Positions 9,493 to 17,294 of a DNA stretch of 64,000 nucleotides are shown piece after piece. Position numbers and translations under genes: made by a program. Source of the DNA: Maribacter ulvicola. GTDB lineage: Bacteria > Bacteroidota > Bacteroidia > Flavobacteriales > Flavobacteriaceae. Position 1 is the first letter of the stretch. Every line of letters begins with the position of its first letter. Where the stretch lies: positions 682,001 to 746,000 of the forward strand of contig NZ_FTMA01000001.1 in assembly GCF_900155985.1 (NCBI RefSeq), written 5' to 3'. Under the pieces are notes generated by a model. The model was not told the DNA's origin and ran no database searches. It worked only from the letters and a program-made list of their open reading frames with translations.

Positions 9493-9545
9493 AAAAACTG
9501 TATGGAGAAACGTTTGTGTTCCAAAGGATTCTCGATACAGTTTTT
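9493..9545 (+). terminator. Long hairpin with T-tract after the BNR gene
   Basis: Left arm 9493-9509 and right arm 9529-9545 pair over 17 bases with one mismatch, around a 19-base loop. The right arm ends in six T. It lies 41 bases after the BNR gene stop, so it fits a Rho-independent terminator. The arm core (ACTGTAT..ATACAGT) could also belong to a dispersed repeat; only one copy is in this window. Confidence 0.6.
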
Positions 9546-9638
9546 TACGTTTTTCTTCAAGTAAAATCACTGGAACAGACAATTTAGAATACCCAAATAA
9601 ACATGCCACTGGTAATGAAACAATAACTACTTTTTTTT

Positions 9639-9883
9639 ATGTTGGTATTCATTACTACCATAACTTTTGTCTAATCTGCAAATGATTATTTTAAACTCTT
9701 AAAGTTTAGAAGTATTGGTTCGTTTAGAGGTGGCCGTTCCGTAACTGCTATGGGGGTTATTGGTGATTCTATGACTTACTATATGGGTACAACAGGTGGT
9801 GGAGTTTGGAAAACAACATCTGCAGGGCGGCGTTGGTAGAATATTTCTGATGTTTTTTTGAATAGGGCTCTCTTGGTGCCATA
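9639..9883 (+). pseudogene. Relic of a second BNR/VPS10-type gene
   Basis: One reading frame from the ATG at 9639 gives a signal-peptide-like start (MLVFITTITFV), a TAA stop at 9672, then [15 protein letters not shown], a clear match to the mature N-terminus of the neighbouring 1054-aa protein. The match continues through [14 protein letters not shown] and GRRW to a TAG at 9837, then NISD, followed by a frameshift near 9864-9872 after which the third frame reads SLGAI. Compare RSIGPYRGGRS, AAGGGVWKT, GGRTWDNISD and GSIGA in the intact gene. Only about 75 codons survive, with two in-frame stops and a frameshift, so it cannot be functional. It is probably the remnant of a tandem paralogue that was deleted and decayed. 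Confidence 0.85.
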
Positions 9884-9914
9884 AGATTATAAGAAAAGTT
9901 CTATCCGCTTTTGC

Positions 9915-9935
9915 TAACTTTGAACTTAGTTCAAA
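9915..9935 (+). promoter_or_regulatory. -7 box TAACTTTG overlapped by a 17-base palindrome
   Basis: TAACTTTG (9915-9922) matches the Bacteroidota -7 box. The perfect palindrome TTTGAACTTAGTTCAAA (9919-9935, 8-1-8) starts inside it, so a bound protein would block the promoter. Further TTGAAC half-sites lie downstream at 9963, 9969 and 9988. The site is about 80 bases before the hemJ-like ATG at 10015. Confidence 0.45.
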
Positions 9936-10014
9936 GGTATATTGAGAAGTTTGATTTGAGTTTTGAACTTGAACTTGTGTCTTGCTCTTGAACTTGAATT
10001 TATTTTTTTATCCT

Positions 10015-10566
10015 ATGACAGAATATTACAATTATATAAAATCCCTACATCTCATTTTTGTGATAACATGGTTTGCAGGGCTTTTTTATATCCCTAGATT
10101 ATTCATTTATCATATTGAAGCCAGTCAAAAACCATCTCCTGATAAAGAAATTCTCTCAGAACAATTGAAATTGATGACCAAAAGACTTTGGTTTATCATT
10201 ACATGGCCATCTGCTGTATTAGCCCTATTTTTTGCGGTATGGCTGCTTGTTATTTATCCTGGTTGGTTAACACAACCATGGATGCACATAAAATTAGGTT
10301 TTGTATTGTTACTGATTTTATATCACCTTAAAAACCATCAAATATTTAAGAAATTTCAACGTAATGAAATTAATTACACCTCTAATTACATGCGTATGTG
10401 GAACGAGGGGGCTACCTTAATTTTATTCGCAGTTGTGTTTTTGGTGATCTTGAAGAGTTCTTTTAATTGGATTTTTGGCGTTGCTGGGATTATTGTTTTA
10501 GGAATATTACTAATGTTGGGCATAAAACTATATAAGAGAATTCGAAATAAGAATCCTGAAGCTTAA
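10015..10566 (+). CDS. hemJ: HemJ/CopD-like membrane protein (putative protoporphyrinogen IX oxidase)
   Basis: A 183-residue protein with four to five transmembrane helices and the N-terminal signature of the HemJ (UPF0093) family: an early His (SLH), then WFAGLFYIPRLFIYH. HemJ oxidises protoporphyrinogen IX to protoporphyrin IX, the substrate of ferrochelatase, in organisms without HemG or HemY. The central loop WPSAVLALFFAVWLL and WMHIKLGFVLLLILYH also fit, including the conserved Lys near residue 92. The frame extends upstream to a TTG at 9982, but homology begins at the ATG at 10015. The gene stands alone, about 7 kb from hemH. A short hairpin (TTAGGG..CCCTAA, 10567-10583) follows the stop. 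Confidence 0.82.
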   Translation: MTEYYNYIKSLHLIFVITWFAGLFYIPRLFIYHIEASQKPSPDKEILSEQLKLMTKRLWFIITWPSAVLALFFAVWLLVIYPGWLTQPWMHIKLGFVLLLILYHLKNHQIFKKFQRNEINYTSNYMRMWNEGATLILFAVVFLVILKSSFNWIFGVAGIIVLGILLMLGIKLYKRIRNKNPEA

Positions 10567-10658
10567 TTAGGGTGTATCCCTAAACCTTGTAATGTATTGG
10601 TATAGTTATTTTTAAGACCAGTGATATGAGAACAATTTAATGCCTGTTATTTTAAACT

Positions 10659-12119
10659 TTAATCAAAAACAATATCGTCAATTGTTATTTTTTTATCGTC
10701 CTTAAAATCATAAAGTGTTAATCTTCTAAGGGTATAGTAGTCAACCCAAAATTTCTCTAATGAATTTAGGTAACTTACCACAGCTTTATCTTTTTCAGAC
10801 TGGGCAATGTTCAAGTCGGTTATAGTAATCTTGCCAAGTACATATCTCTTCTTGGTAATGTCATATCGCTTAAGAGCAATTTCTTGTGCTTTTTCTGAGG
10901 TTGACAAAAAGTCTCTTTGACTAGACCAGTTTAGTGTATGCAAAAATATTTCTTGTTGAAAAGCTTGCTTTTCTTGTTCAATATCATTTTCTACCAGGCC
11001 TAAATCTGCTTCTGCCATTTTTCGTCTAGATTTGGTAACGCCCCAATCAAAAATAGGAAGTCCTACTGTCAATGAAATATTCTGCTGTTGGTCATAATCT
11101 TGAAAAAGAGTGGCGTAATCGTCAGAACGTCTATTTAGACCAAAATTTGCACGTAAATTTATTTCTAAACGATTGCTGCCTTTTACTTCGGCCAACCGCT
11201 TTTCAGCTTCCAGCCTTCTTCGTCTAAATTCGATAACCGATTTTCTGTTTGTCTTGGCTTCTTCCATAGCCTTATCTAAGGTAATAGCAAAATTTTCTAA
11301 TTTTTCTGGCACTTCAAGTTCAATGGACTCAGTCTCCAATTCTAAATATCTAGCTAAATCTTGGGAGGTTTTTTTTAGTAGAATGGTGTTTGTGGTAACG
11401 TTGTTCTGAGATATTAAATAACTAAGCTCTATTTGTAGTAGCTCATTCTCGGCAATCTTACCTATTTTAAAGCGTTCTTTGGTAATTTGAAGCAGGGTAT
11501 CTTGATTAGATAAATTTTTCTTTGAGATATCTAAAGTTACCTGAGCTTTTAACAGACCAAAGTATAACCTGCAAGTGGTCAAAGATATATCTTCCATATT
11601 TTCAATAATAGTACGCTTAGATTCTTCATATCTTAGTGGCTCTATTTCTCGTTGCCATTTATACGGATTGTAAAACAGTGAACTCTGAAAATAATTGATA
11701 GAGAAAGGGATCAAAGAATAATTGGTTGCTTTTTCCGTACCAAAACGATCAACACGATCTATTTTGCTATTGATTGAAAAATTTCCACCTGTGAAAGGTA
11801 CCTTTTGCTCTAACCGTAATTGTGCATCAATAACCGATTGATTTTGGTTTACAAAAATGTCTTGACCCTCATCATTGATAATTCTACGTATAGAATTTGA
11901 ATATTCTGGTATTGTAGCTTGTAAGCTTAGCTGAGGTAAAAAATCGGCCTGATAATTTCGAAACCTCCAATAACCAGATCTATATGTATTTACGGCTTTA
12001 ACATATTCTGGTGATTTTTTCTGGGCAATTTTAATGGCTTCAGTCAGTTTAATTTTTTGTGCCTGACTGTAGCTGTAAAAATGAAAAATCAGGAAAAGGA
12101 AAAATAACACTCTTCTCAT
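10659..12119 (-). CDS. TolC-family outer-membrane efflux protein
   Basis: The outer-membrane channel of a tripartite export system, 486 aa. A signal peptide spans about residues 1-20 (MRRVLFFLFLIFHFYSYSQA). Two long helical hairpin repeats follow, with coiled-coil character (for example residues 205-330), and the usual repeat end DWGVTKSRRKMAEADLGLVENDI near residue 370. The frame extends upstream to a TTG at 12137, but the ATG at 12119 starts exactly at the signal peptide and is preferred. It is the last gene of a three-gene minus-strand operon with a MacB-type permease and an HlyD-type adaptor. Confidence 0.92.
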   Translation of the reverse strand: MRRVLFFLFLIFHFYSYSQAQKIKLTEAIKIAQKKSPEYVKAVNTYRSGYWRFRNYQADFLPQLSLQATIPEYSNSIRRIINDEGQDIFVNQNQSVIDAQLRLEQKVPFTGGNFSINSKIDRVDRFGTEKATNYSLIPFSINYFQSSLFYNPYKWQREIEPLRYEESKRTIIENMEDISLTTCRLYFGLLKAQVTLDISKKNLSNQDTLLQITKERFKIGKIAENELLQIELSYLISQNNVTTNTILLKKTSQDLARYLELETESIELEVPEKLENFAITLDKAMEEAKTNRKSVIEFRRRRLEAEKRLAEVKGSNRLEINLRANFGLNRRSDDYATLFQDYDQQQNISLTVGLPIFDWGVTKSRRKMAEADLGLVENDIEQEKQAFQQEIFLHTLNWSSQRDFLSTSEKAQEIALKRYDITKKRYVLGKITITDLNIAQSEKDKAVVSYLNSLEKFWVDYYTLRRLTLYDFKDDKKITIDDIVFD

Positions 12120-12167
12120 TTGGTTTGTTTTGATCAATTCTAAAGTTAAAGCGAATTATATATACTG

Positions 12168-13541
12168 TTATTCATGCCTAATGGCATCAATAGGATTTTT
12201 ATTAGCGGCAGATTTTGCAGGGAAGACTCCAAAAATGAGCCCAATAAAGGTTGCTACCAAAAATGACAATAAGATGGAGCCTATAGATACTATGGTTTCT
12301 ATACCAGTAGCAAGTTCTAATATATATGAAGCAATTATTCCTAAAATGCACCCTAAGATACCACCGCCCAAGCTAATTAAAATAGACTCTGATAAAAACT
12401 GTAAGATGATATCTTGTTTGGTAGCGCCAATTGCTTTCATTATTCCAATTTCTTTAGTACGCTCTAAAATGGATGCCAACATTATATTCATAATGCCTAT
12501 ACCTCCGATCAACAAAGAAATTCCGGCAATTATACTTAAAACGATATTGAAAATCTGTTTTGTTTTTTGTTGCTGTTTTAATAAATGAATGGGGATAGAG
12601 ATTTCAAAATCAAGCATATCATTATGCTTTCTTTTAAGCATTTTACTGATTACTTCAGCGGTAGATTTTAGCTCGTTTGAATTATTTACCTGTATAGTCA
12701 GCTTATCTATTTGATGATAGTTGCCACGCGGCTTTCTTTTTTTTGGTCCGTTATTATTGCCGCCCATAATCACCATACCACCACCAATGTCCATGGTTTT
12801 GTCACTTATTATTTTTCGATCTTTATAGCGAACCAGAAATGTTTTTACAGGAATATAAATGTCTTGGTTTAAGTCTCTGATTCCTAGGTTTTCTTGAGCT
12901 GTTTCTGAGATTAATTTTTCTTCAATAATACCGATAACCTTTAACCAAACATCTTTTACTTTGATGTATTTACCAATGGCACTTTCTCTGGTAAATAGCT
13001 TTTTTTCTACCTTTTTTCCAATAATACATACAGGCAAGGCGTTTACGGTTTGTCTTTTGGTGAAATTCTCTCCTTGGGCTATTTGAATATTTGAAGTTTC
13101 AAAAAATGAGTTAGTTATCCCTATTAATTTCACAGAACTTTGTTTGCCTTTTTTAATGACATAAGTTTCAAGAATAATTTCAGGGCTTAGCTTTTTTACC
13201 GTTGGAATGTTTTTTTCTATGCTAGATACATCTAGTAAATCCAGTCCTTTAGAAAATCTAATTGTTCTTGACGCACCGCTATCATCTTCTGATTCAGAAT
13301 TATTTTCGTCTGCTTCATCGGGTATGGGCGTCACAACTATATTGTTCACGCCTACCAGATCTAATTGTGCTAAAATTTCCTGTTCGGCACCCTTGCCTAT
13401 AGCTAACATGGTAATTACCGCAGCTACTCCAAATATGATTCCTAATGCGGTAAGTAATGTACGTACCTTATTGGACATTATTACACGAATGGCTTCAGAA
13501 AGGTTAGACTTAATCGTTTCTAAAATGATTTTATTAGTCAT
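12168..13541 (-). CDS. MacB-type ABC transporter permease (FtsX domain)
   Basis: The permease or mechanotransmission subunit of a type VII ABC exporter, 457 aa. An N-terminal membrane helix (about 25-48, RTLLTALGIIFGVAAVITML) leads into a long periplasmic MacB_PCD domain. Three C-terminal helices (about 330-450) carry the FtsX signature (GGIGIMNIMLASILERTKEIGIMKAIGAT). A Gly/Asn and basic-rich loop sits near residues 250-272. Unlike E. coli MacB it has no nucleotide-binding domain, and no separate ATPase gene lies in the operon, so it must borrow one from elsewhere. It is 6 bases downstream of the adaptor gene. Confidence 0.92.
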   Translation of the reverse strand: MTNKIILETIKSNLSEAIRVIMSNKVRTLLTALGIIFGVAAVITMLAIGKGAEQEILAQLDLVGVNNIVVTPIPDEADENNSESEDDSGASRTIRFSKGLDLLDVSSIEKNIPTVKKLSPEIILETYVIKKGKQSSVKLIGITNSFFETSNIQIAQGENFTKRQTVNALPVCIIGKKVEKKLFTRESAIGKYIKVKDVWLKVIGIIEEKLISETAQENLGIRDLNQDIYIPVKTFLVRYKDRKIISDKTMDIGGGMVIMGGNNNGPKKRKPRGNYHQIDKLTIQVNNSNELKSTAEVISKMLKRKHNDMLDFEISIPIHLLKQQQKTKQIFNIVLSIIAGISLLIGGIGIMNIMLASILERTKEIGIMKAIGATKQDIILQFLSESILISLGGGILGCILGIIASYILELATGIETIVSIGSILLSFLVATFIGLIFGVFPAKSAANKNPIDAIRHE

Positions 13542-13547
13542 AGAAGA

Positions 13548-14792
13548 TTATCTTATCTGAGCAATATTTTTATCTTCTAGCCCCTCAGGTTTACTAAGGT
13601 AGACAACATCTTTTTCCGATAATCCTCTTTTAACGATAATTACATCATCATTTGATTCTCCAAGTTCTACTTGCTTTTTGTCTATAGAAAAACCAGAAGC
13701 ACTGTAGACGTAATTTATGGAGTCTTTAGTGAATACAGCTTCTAAAGGAATCATTAATACATTTTCTTCTTTTTGAATTAAGATTCTATTAGAGGTTGTC
13801 ATGCCCGGTCTAATATTAGGATTGGTTTCGTTTAGTTTTATCAATACCTGAAAAAGGTTAATATCAGAACCCTTTTTGTTTTCCCCAACATTGGCAACAC
13901 TAGTAACAACCCCTTCAATAGTTATTTCAGGAAAGGCATCAAAACCAACCAAAACCGTTTGTCCTTTGCTTATTTTCCTAATGTCAACTTCATTAGAGTA
14001 TGTTTTAGATTCCATTTTTGTTAAATCGGGAAGCGTGGCAATCGTTAAATTCCATGCATTGATATCTGAGCCTACTTTCTTCTTGCTACCATCCCAGTTT
14101 TTAGCATAGGTTACCATGCCATTGGCATCTGAATGAATTGTAAATGATTTTTGAAGCGCAATAAGATCATCTAATTTTGCTCGTATTTTAGAAACTTCGG
14201 TGCCAACCTCAACCATTTTAGCAACAGCCTTTCTTTTCTTTATAGAATAATCTTCCTTTCTTTCTCTTAAATCTCGTGTAGCCCTTTCTATTTTTATTTC
14301 TAATTGCCTTATGGTTGTCGGTGATTCATAAATTGACTTCTTTAGCTCAAGCTGATCTTCTTGCATATTAAACTGAATATCCTTCAAAGCCGTTCTTTCT
14401 TGTTTTAAGGTCAGCGTAGTATCTAGTTGTTCTTGTAGATATTTTGATTCGGCATTTTCTAAACTTAATTGAGCATCTATGATTTGTTCATTAACCGGAG
14501 AAGGATCCAGCCTACCTACATAATCTCCTTTTTTGATTACGGTACCTTCAGGAATCAAATCTTGTATTTTAATATTGTTTAACCTAAATTTTCTAAGGTT
14601 TGCCGGACCATCAATATTTTTAAGGTTTGTAGATTGTGCTTCACCGGAAATTAGCACCTCATTTAAGAATTCTCCTTTTATAACCTTGGTAGTTACTGAG
14701 ACTTCTTCTTTTGAATCAGCACTAAAAAAAAAATAACCTAAGAGAAGTAGTACAATAGGGATCCCGACAAGATAAAGTCGTTTTTTATGCAT
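13548..14792 (-). CDS. HlyD/RND-type periplasmic adaptor (membrane-fusion protein)
   Basis: The periplasmic subunit that joins the MacB-type permease to TolC, 414 aa. It has an N-terminal anchor (about 6-23, LYLVGIPIVLLLLGYFFF), a first lipoyl half (GTVIKKGDYVGRLDPSPV, about 80-100), a helical hairpin of about 110 residues (120-205) and a second lipoyl half and barrel domain (SDANGMVTYAKNW; LVGFDAFPEITIEGVV). It ends with a membrane-proximal domain (YVYSASGFSIDKKQVELGESND). It is the first gene of the operon; no promoter consensus was obvious upstream. Confidence 0.92.
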   Translation of the reverse strand: MHKKRLYLVGIPIVLLLLGYFFFSADSKEEVSVTTKVIKGEFLNEVLISGEAQSTNLKNIDGPANLRKFRLNNIKIQDLIPEGTVIKKGDYVGRLDPSPVNEQIIDAQLSLENAESKYLQEQLDTTLTLKQERTALKDIQFNMQEDQLELKKSIYESPTTIRQLEIKIERATRDLRERKEDYSIKKRKAVAKMVEVGTEVSKIRAKLDDLIALQKSFTIHSDANGMVTYAKNWDGSKKKVGSDINAWNLTIATLPDLTKMESKTYSNEVDIRKISKGQTVLVGFDAFPEITIEGVVTSVANVGENKKGSDINLFQVLIKLNETNPNIRPGMTTSNRILIQKEENVLMIPLEAVFTKDSINYVYSASGFSIDKKQVELGESNDDVIIVKRGLSEKDVVYLSKPEGLEDKNIAQIR

Positions 14793-14996
14793 GGTAGATT
14801 GGTTTTAAAACTTCTAAAATTAACTAATTTGTTTTTTCAAAAATTTCACTAAATGTTATTTTTTTCATAATAAATTACGTGAATAGTTAATAAAATACCA
14901 TAAAATAGTGTTATTCCTCAATAATTTTTGAATATGTTAATAATAGAGGTTCCCAGTTATAAGTTTTAGATTAATTTTTTTTGGTGCGATATTTGC

Positions 14997-15004
14997 TAAC
15001 TTTG
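14997..15004 (+). promoter_or_regulatory. Putative -7 promoter box TAACTTTG
   Basis: A perfect TAnnTTTG box, 17 bases before the TTG start of the histidine kinase at 15022. This spacing supports the TTG rather than the internal ATG at 15064. No convincing -33 TTG is at 19-21 bases upstream. Confidence 0.5.
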
Positions 15005-15021
15005 AAGGAAACACATCGCTT

Positions 15022-16476
15022 TTGTTAACAAGGTTTTCACTTAGAACACGCATATTTGTATCAATGATTTTATTGGTGTTAATAGCATCTGTTTTAATAT
15101 TTGGTATTACTGTTTATCAGTTTAAGGAAATTAATATAGACTACCATGAAAACAGAATGGAGCGCAAAGAGGAGCAAATTCGCCAAAGTATAGATCTTGC
15201 CATTCAGAAAACCACGTATCCCGTTACGACCGAAAATCTCGATTTAATTTTCAAAAATGAAATTTATGAGATTGCGGTAGTGCAGAATATGAACTTTAAC
15301 ATCTATAGTTTAGATGGTGAGCTTATAAAGAGCTCTCGTCCAAAATTTGCCAATGACTCTATATCTATGTGCTTAGATGCAGAGGTGCTCAATAAATTAG
15401 AAGTAAGTCCGGTAAAACGTTATGTAAGGGAAAATGCTTTGGCAGGAGATAAGTACCAAGCTTCCTTTACCTATATAGCCGATCAAAAGTTTAAACCAAT
15501 TGGTATTTTAAATCTGCCTTACTTTGAAGATAATTCATTTAATGACCACGAATTAAGAGAATTTCTATTGCGCTTGTCAGGGGTGTATTTATTGATGTTA
15601 CTAATGGCGATATCATTTGCCTTTTTTATTTCTAAGTATATTACCCGCTCTTTAGAAACCATATCTACCATGATGGGGCGCACCAATCTAAACAAGCAGA
15701 ACAAGAAAATTTTCATCGACAATCCTGGTGAAGAGATAGAAAAATTAATTGCCGCTTATAATGGTATGATTGATGAATTAGGACAAAGTGCCGTAAAATT
15801 AGCTCGTAGTGAGCGTGAACAGGCCTGGCGAGAAATGGCGAAGCAAGTGGCGCATGAGATTAAAAATCCGCTAACGCCAATGAGATTAACAGTGCAGAGT
15901 TTTGAACGTAAGTTTGATCCAAAAGATCCACAAATTAATGAGAAACTTAAAGAATACTCTAATACCTTAATTCAGCAAATAGATACCATGAGCAGCATTG
16001 CATCTGCTTTCTCAAATTTTGCGGAAATGCCTGCACAGCAGAATGAGACACTGAATGTGGTTAAAATTGTAAAACTGGCTTTAGATATTTTCAATGAAGA
16101 TTATATTCATTTCATTGCAGAAGAAGAGGAAATTATTGCAAAATTAGATCGTACACAATTAATACGTGTGGTAACCAATTTGGTTAAAAATGCCATACAA
16201 GCCGTGCCAGATGTTGTATCGCCTAGAGTTTTGGTCAGTGTGGCATCAGAAGGGGATATGGTTAAAATATCTGTGGCAGATAACGGTCACGGTATTGGAA
16301 AGGATAACGAAGAAAAAATATTTGAACCTAAATTTACTACCAAAACAAGTGGTATGGGCTTAGGTTTGGGTATGGTAAAAAATATAGTGGAAACGTATAA
16401 GGGATCTATCAACTTTACGTCTCATTTAGGTAAGGGAACGGTATTTTGTGTTAAGTTTCCTAAAGAAAATGTATAA
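15022..16476 (+). CDS. Sensor histidine kinase, NtrY-like
   Basis: A membrane sensor kinase of 484 aa. TM1 is about residues 11-32 and TM2 about 186-206, enclosing a periplasmic sensor of about 150 residues. A HAMP-like segment follows (207-255), then the H-box VAHEIKNPLTP with the phosphoacceptor His278, and an HATPase domain with N-box NLVKNAIQAV, G1 DNGHGIG and G2 GMGLGLGMV. The start codon is TTG; the next ATG (15064) would cut into TM1. The NtrY-like H-box (EIKNPLTPMRLTVQ) suggests a partner of the NtrC type, but no response regulator gene is adjacent. Enoyl-CoA hydratase follows after 18 bases. Confidence 0.9.
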   Translation: MLTRFSLRTRIFVSMILLVLIASVLIFGITVYQFKEINIDYHENRMERKEEQIRQSIDLAIQKTTYPVTTENLDLIFKNEIYEIAVVQNMNFNIYSLDGELIKSSRPKFANDSISMCLDAEVLNKLEVSPVKRYVRENALAGDKYQASFTYIADQKFKPIGILNLPYFEDNSFNDHELREFLLRLSGVYLLMLLMAISFAFFISKYITRSLETISTMMGRTNLNKQNKKIFIDNPGEEIEKLIAAYNGMIDELGQSAVKLARSEREQAWREMAKQVAHEIKNPLTPMRLTVQSFERKFDPKDPQINEKLKEYSNTLIQQIDTMSSIASAFSNFAEMPAQQNETLNVVKIVKLALDIFNEDYIHFIAEEEEIIAKLDRTQLIRVVTNLVKNAIQAVPDVVSPRVLVSVASEGDMVKISVADNGHGIGKDNEEKIFEPKFTTKTSGMGLGLGMVKNIVETYKGSINFTSHLGKGTVFCVKFPKENV

Positions 16477-16494
16477 CGCAACAAATCAATAACA

Positions 16495-17277
16495 ATGTCA
16501 TACGAAACTTTATTAATTGAAAAAGAGGATGCTACAGCAATTGTAACGATCAATCGTCCTAATAAATTAAATGCTTTAAACAAGCAAACCATAGGCGAAT
16601 TACATGAGGCTTTCAAGGATTTGAATAAAGATAAAAGTGTAAAGGCTATTATCTTGACCGGCAGTGGAGAAAAGGCATTTGTTGCCGGTGCCGATATTTC
16701 AGAATTCTCTGATTTCAGTGAAAAAGAAGGAAAAAAATTAGCGGCTAAAGGTCAAAAACAGTTGTTCAATTTTGTGGAAGAATTATCTAAACCTGTAATT
16801 GCAGCAGTCAATGGTTTTGCCTTAGGCGGCGGTTTAGAATTGGCCATGGCCTGTCATTTTAGAGTGGCCAGTGATAATGCTAAAATGGGATTGCCCGAAG
16901 TATCTTTAGGTGTTATACCTGGTTACGGTGGTACACAACGTTTACCGCAGTTGGTGGGTAAGGGCAGGGCTATGGAAATGATCATGACCGCAGGTATGAT
17001 TTCTGCTGCACAAGCACAAGATTTTGGTTTGGTAAATCATGTAACTACACAAGAAGAACTCATGCCATTGTGCCATAAAATTATCTCTAAAATAACCAAT
17101 AACTCAACTGTTGCCATTTCTCATGCAATAAAAGCAGTAAATGCTGGTTTTAAAAATACTGTAAATGGTTATGAACAGGAAATTGAGGCTTTCGGCGCCT
17201 GTTTTGCAACAGACGATTTTACCGAAGGGACCACCGCATTTTTAGAAAAAAGAAAAGCAGCGTTTCCGGGTTCATGA
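16495..17277 (+). CDS. Enoyl-CoA hydratase/crotonase family protein
   Basis: A 260-residue crotonase-fold enzyme, probably a short-chain enoyl-CoA hydratase in fatty-acid or butanoyl-CoA metabolism. It has the family N-terminus (ITINRPNKLNALNKQT), an oxyanion-hole segment (AFVAGADISEFSD) and the second oxyanion-hole/catalytic region (NGFALGGGLELAMACHFRVAS, then MGLPEVSLGVIPGYGGTQRLP). Both catalytic Glu positions (in GGGLELAMAC and LPEVSLG) are present, so hydratase rather than isomerase or hydrolase activity is favoured. It is probably co-transcribed with the histidine kinase before it and the unknown gene after it (17-base gap). Confidence 0.93.
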   Translation: MSYETLLIEKEDATAIVTINRPNKLNALNKQTIGELHEAFKDLNKDKSVKAIILTGSGEKAFVAGADISEFSDFSEKEGKKLAAKGQKQLFNFVEELSKPVIAAVNGFALGGGLELAMACHFRVASDNAKMGLPEVSLGVIPGYGGTQRLPQLVGKGRAMEMIMTAGMISAAQAQDFGLVNHVTTQEELMPLCHKIISKITNNSTVAISHAIKAVNAGFKNTVNGYEQEIEAFGACFATDDFTEGTTAFLEKRKAAFPGS

Positions 17278-17294
17278 CATAAACCAAACTGGTT

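Noticed and set aside
9982-10014. TTG start and N-terminal extension of hemJ
   Set aside because: The extension lies within the TTGAAC repeat zone and has no family likeness; the ATG at 10015 gives the HemJ N-terminus.
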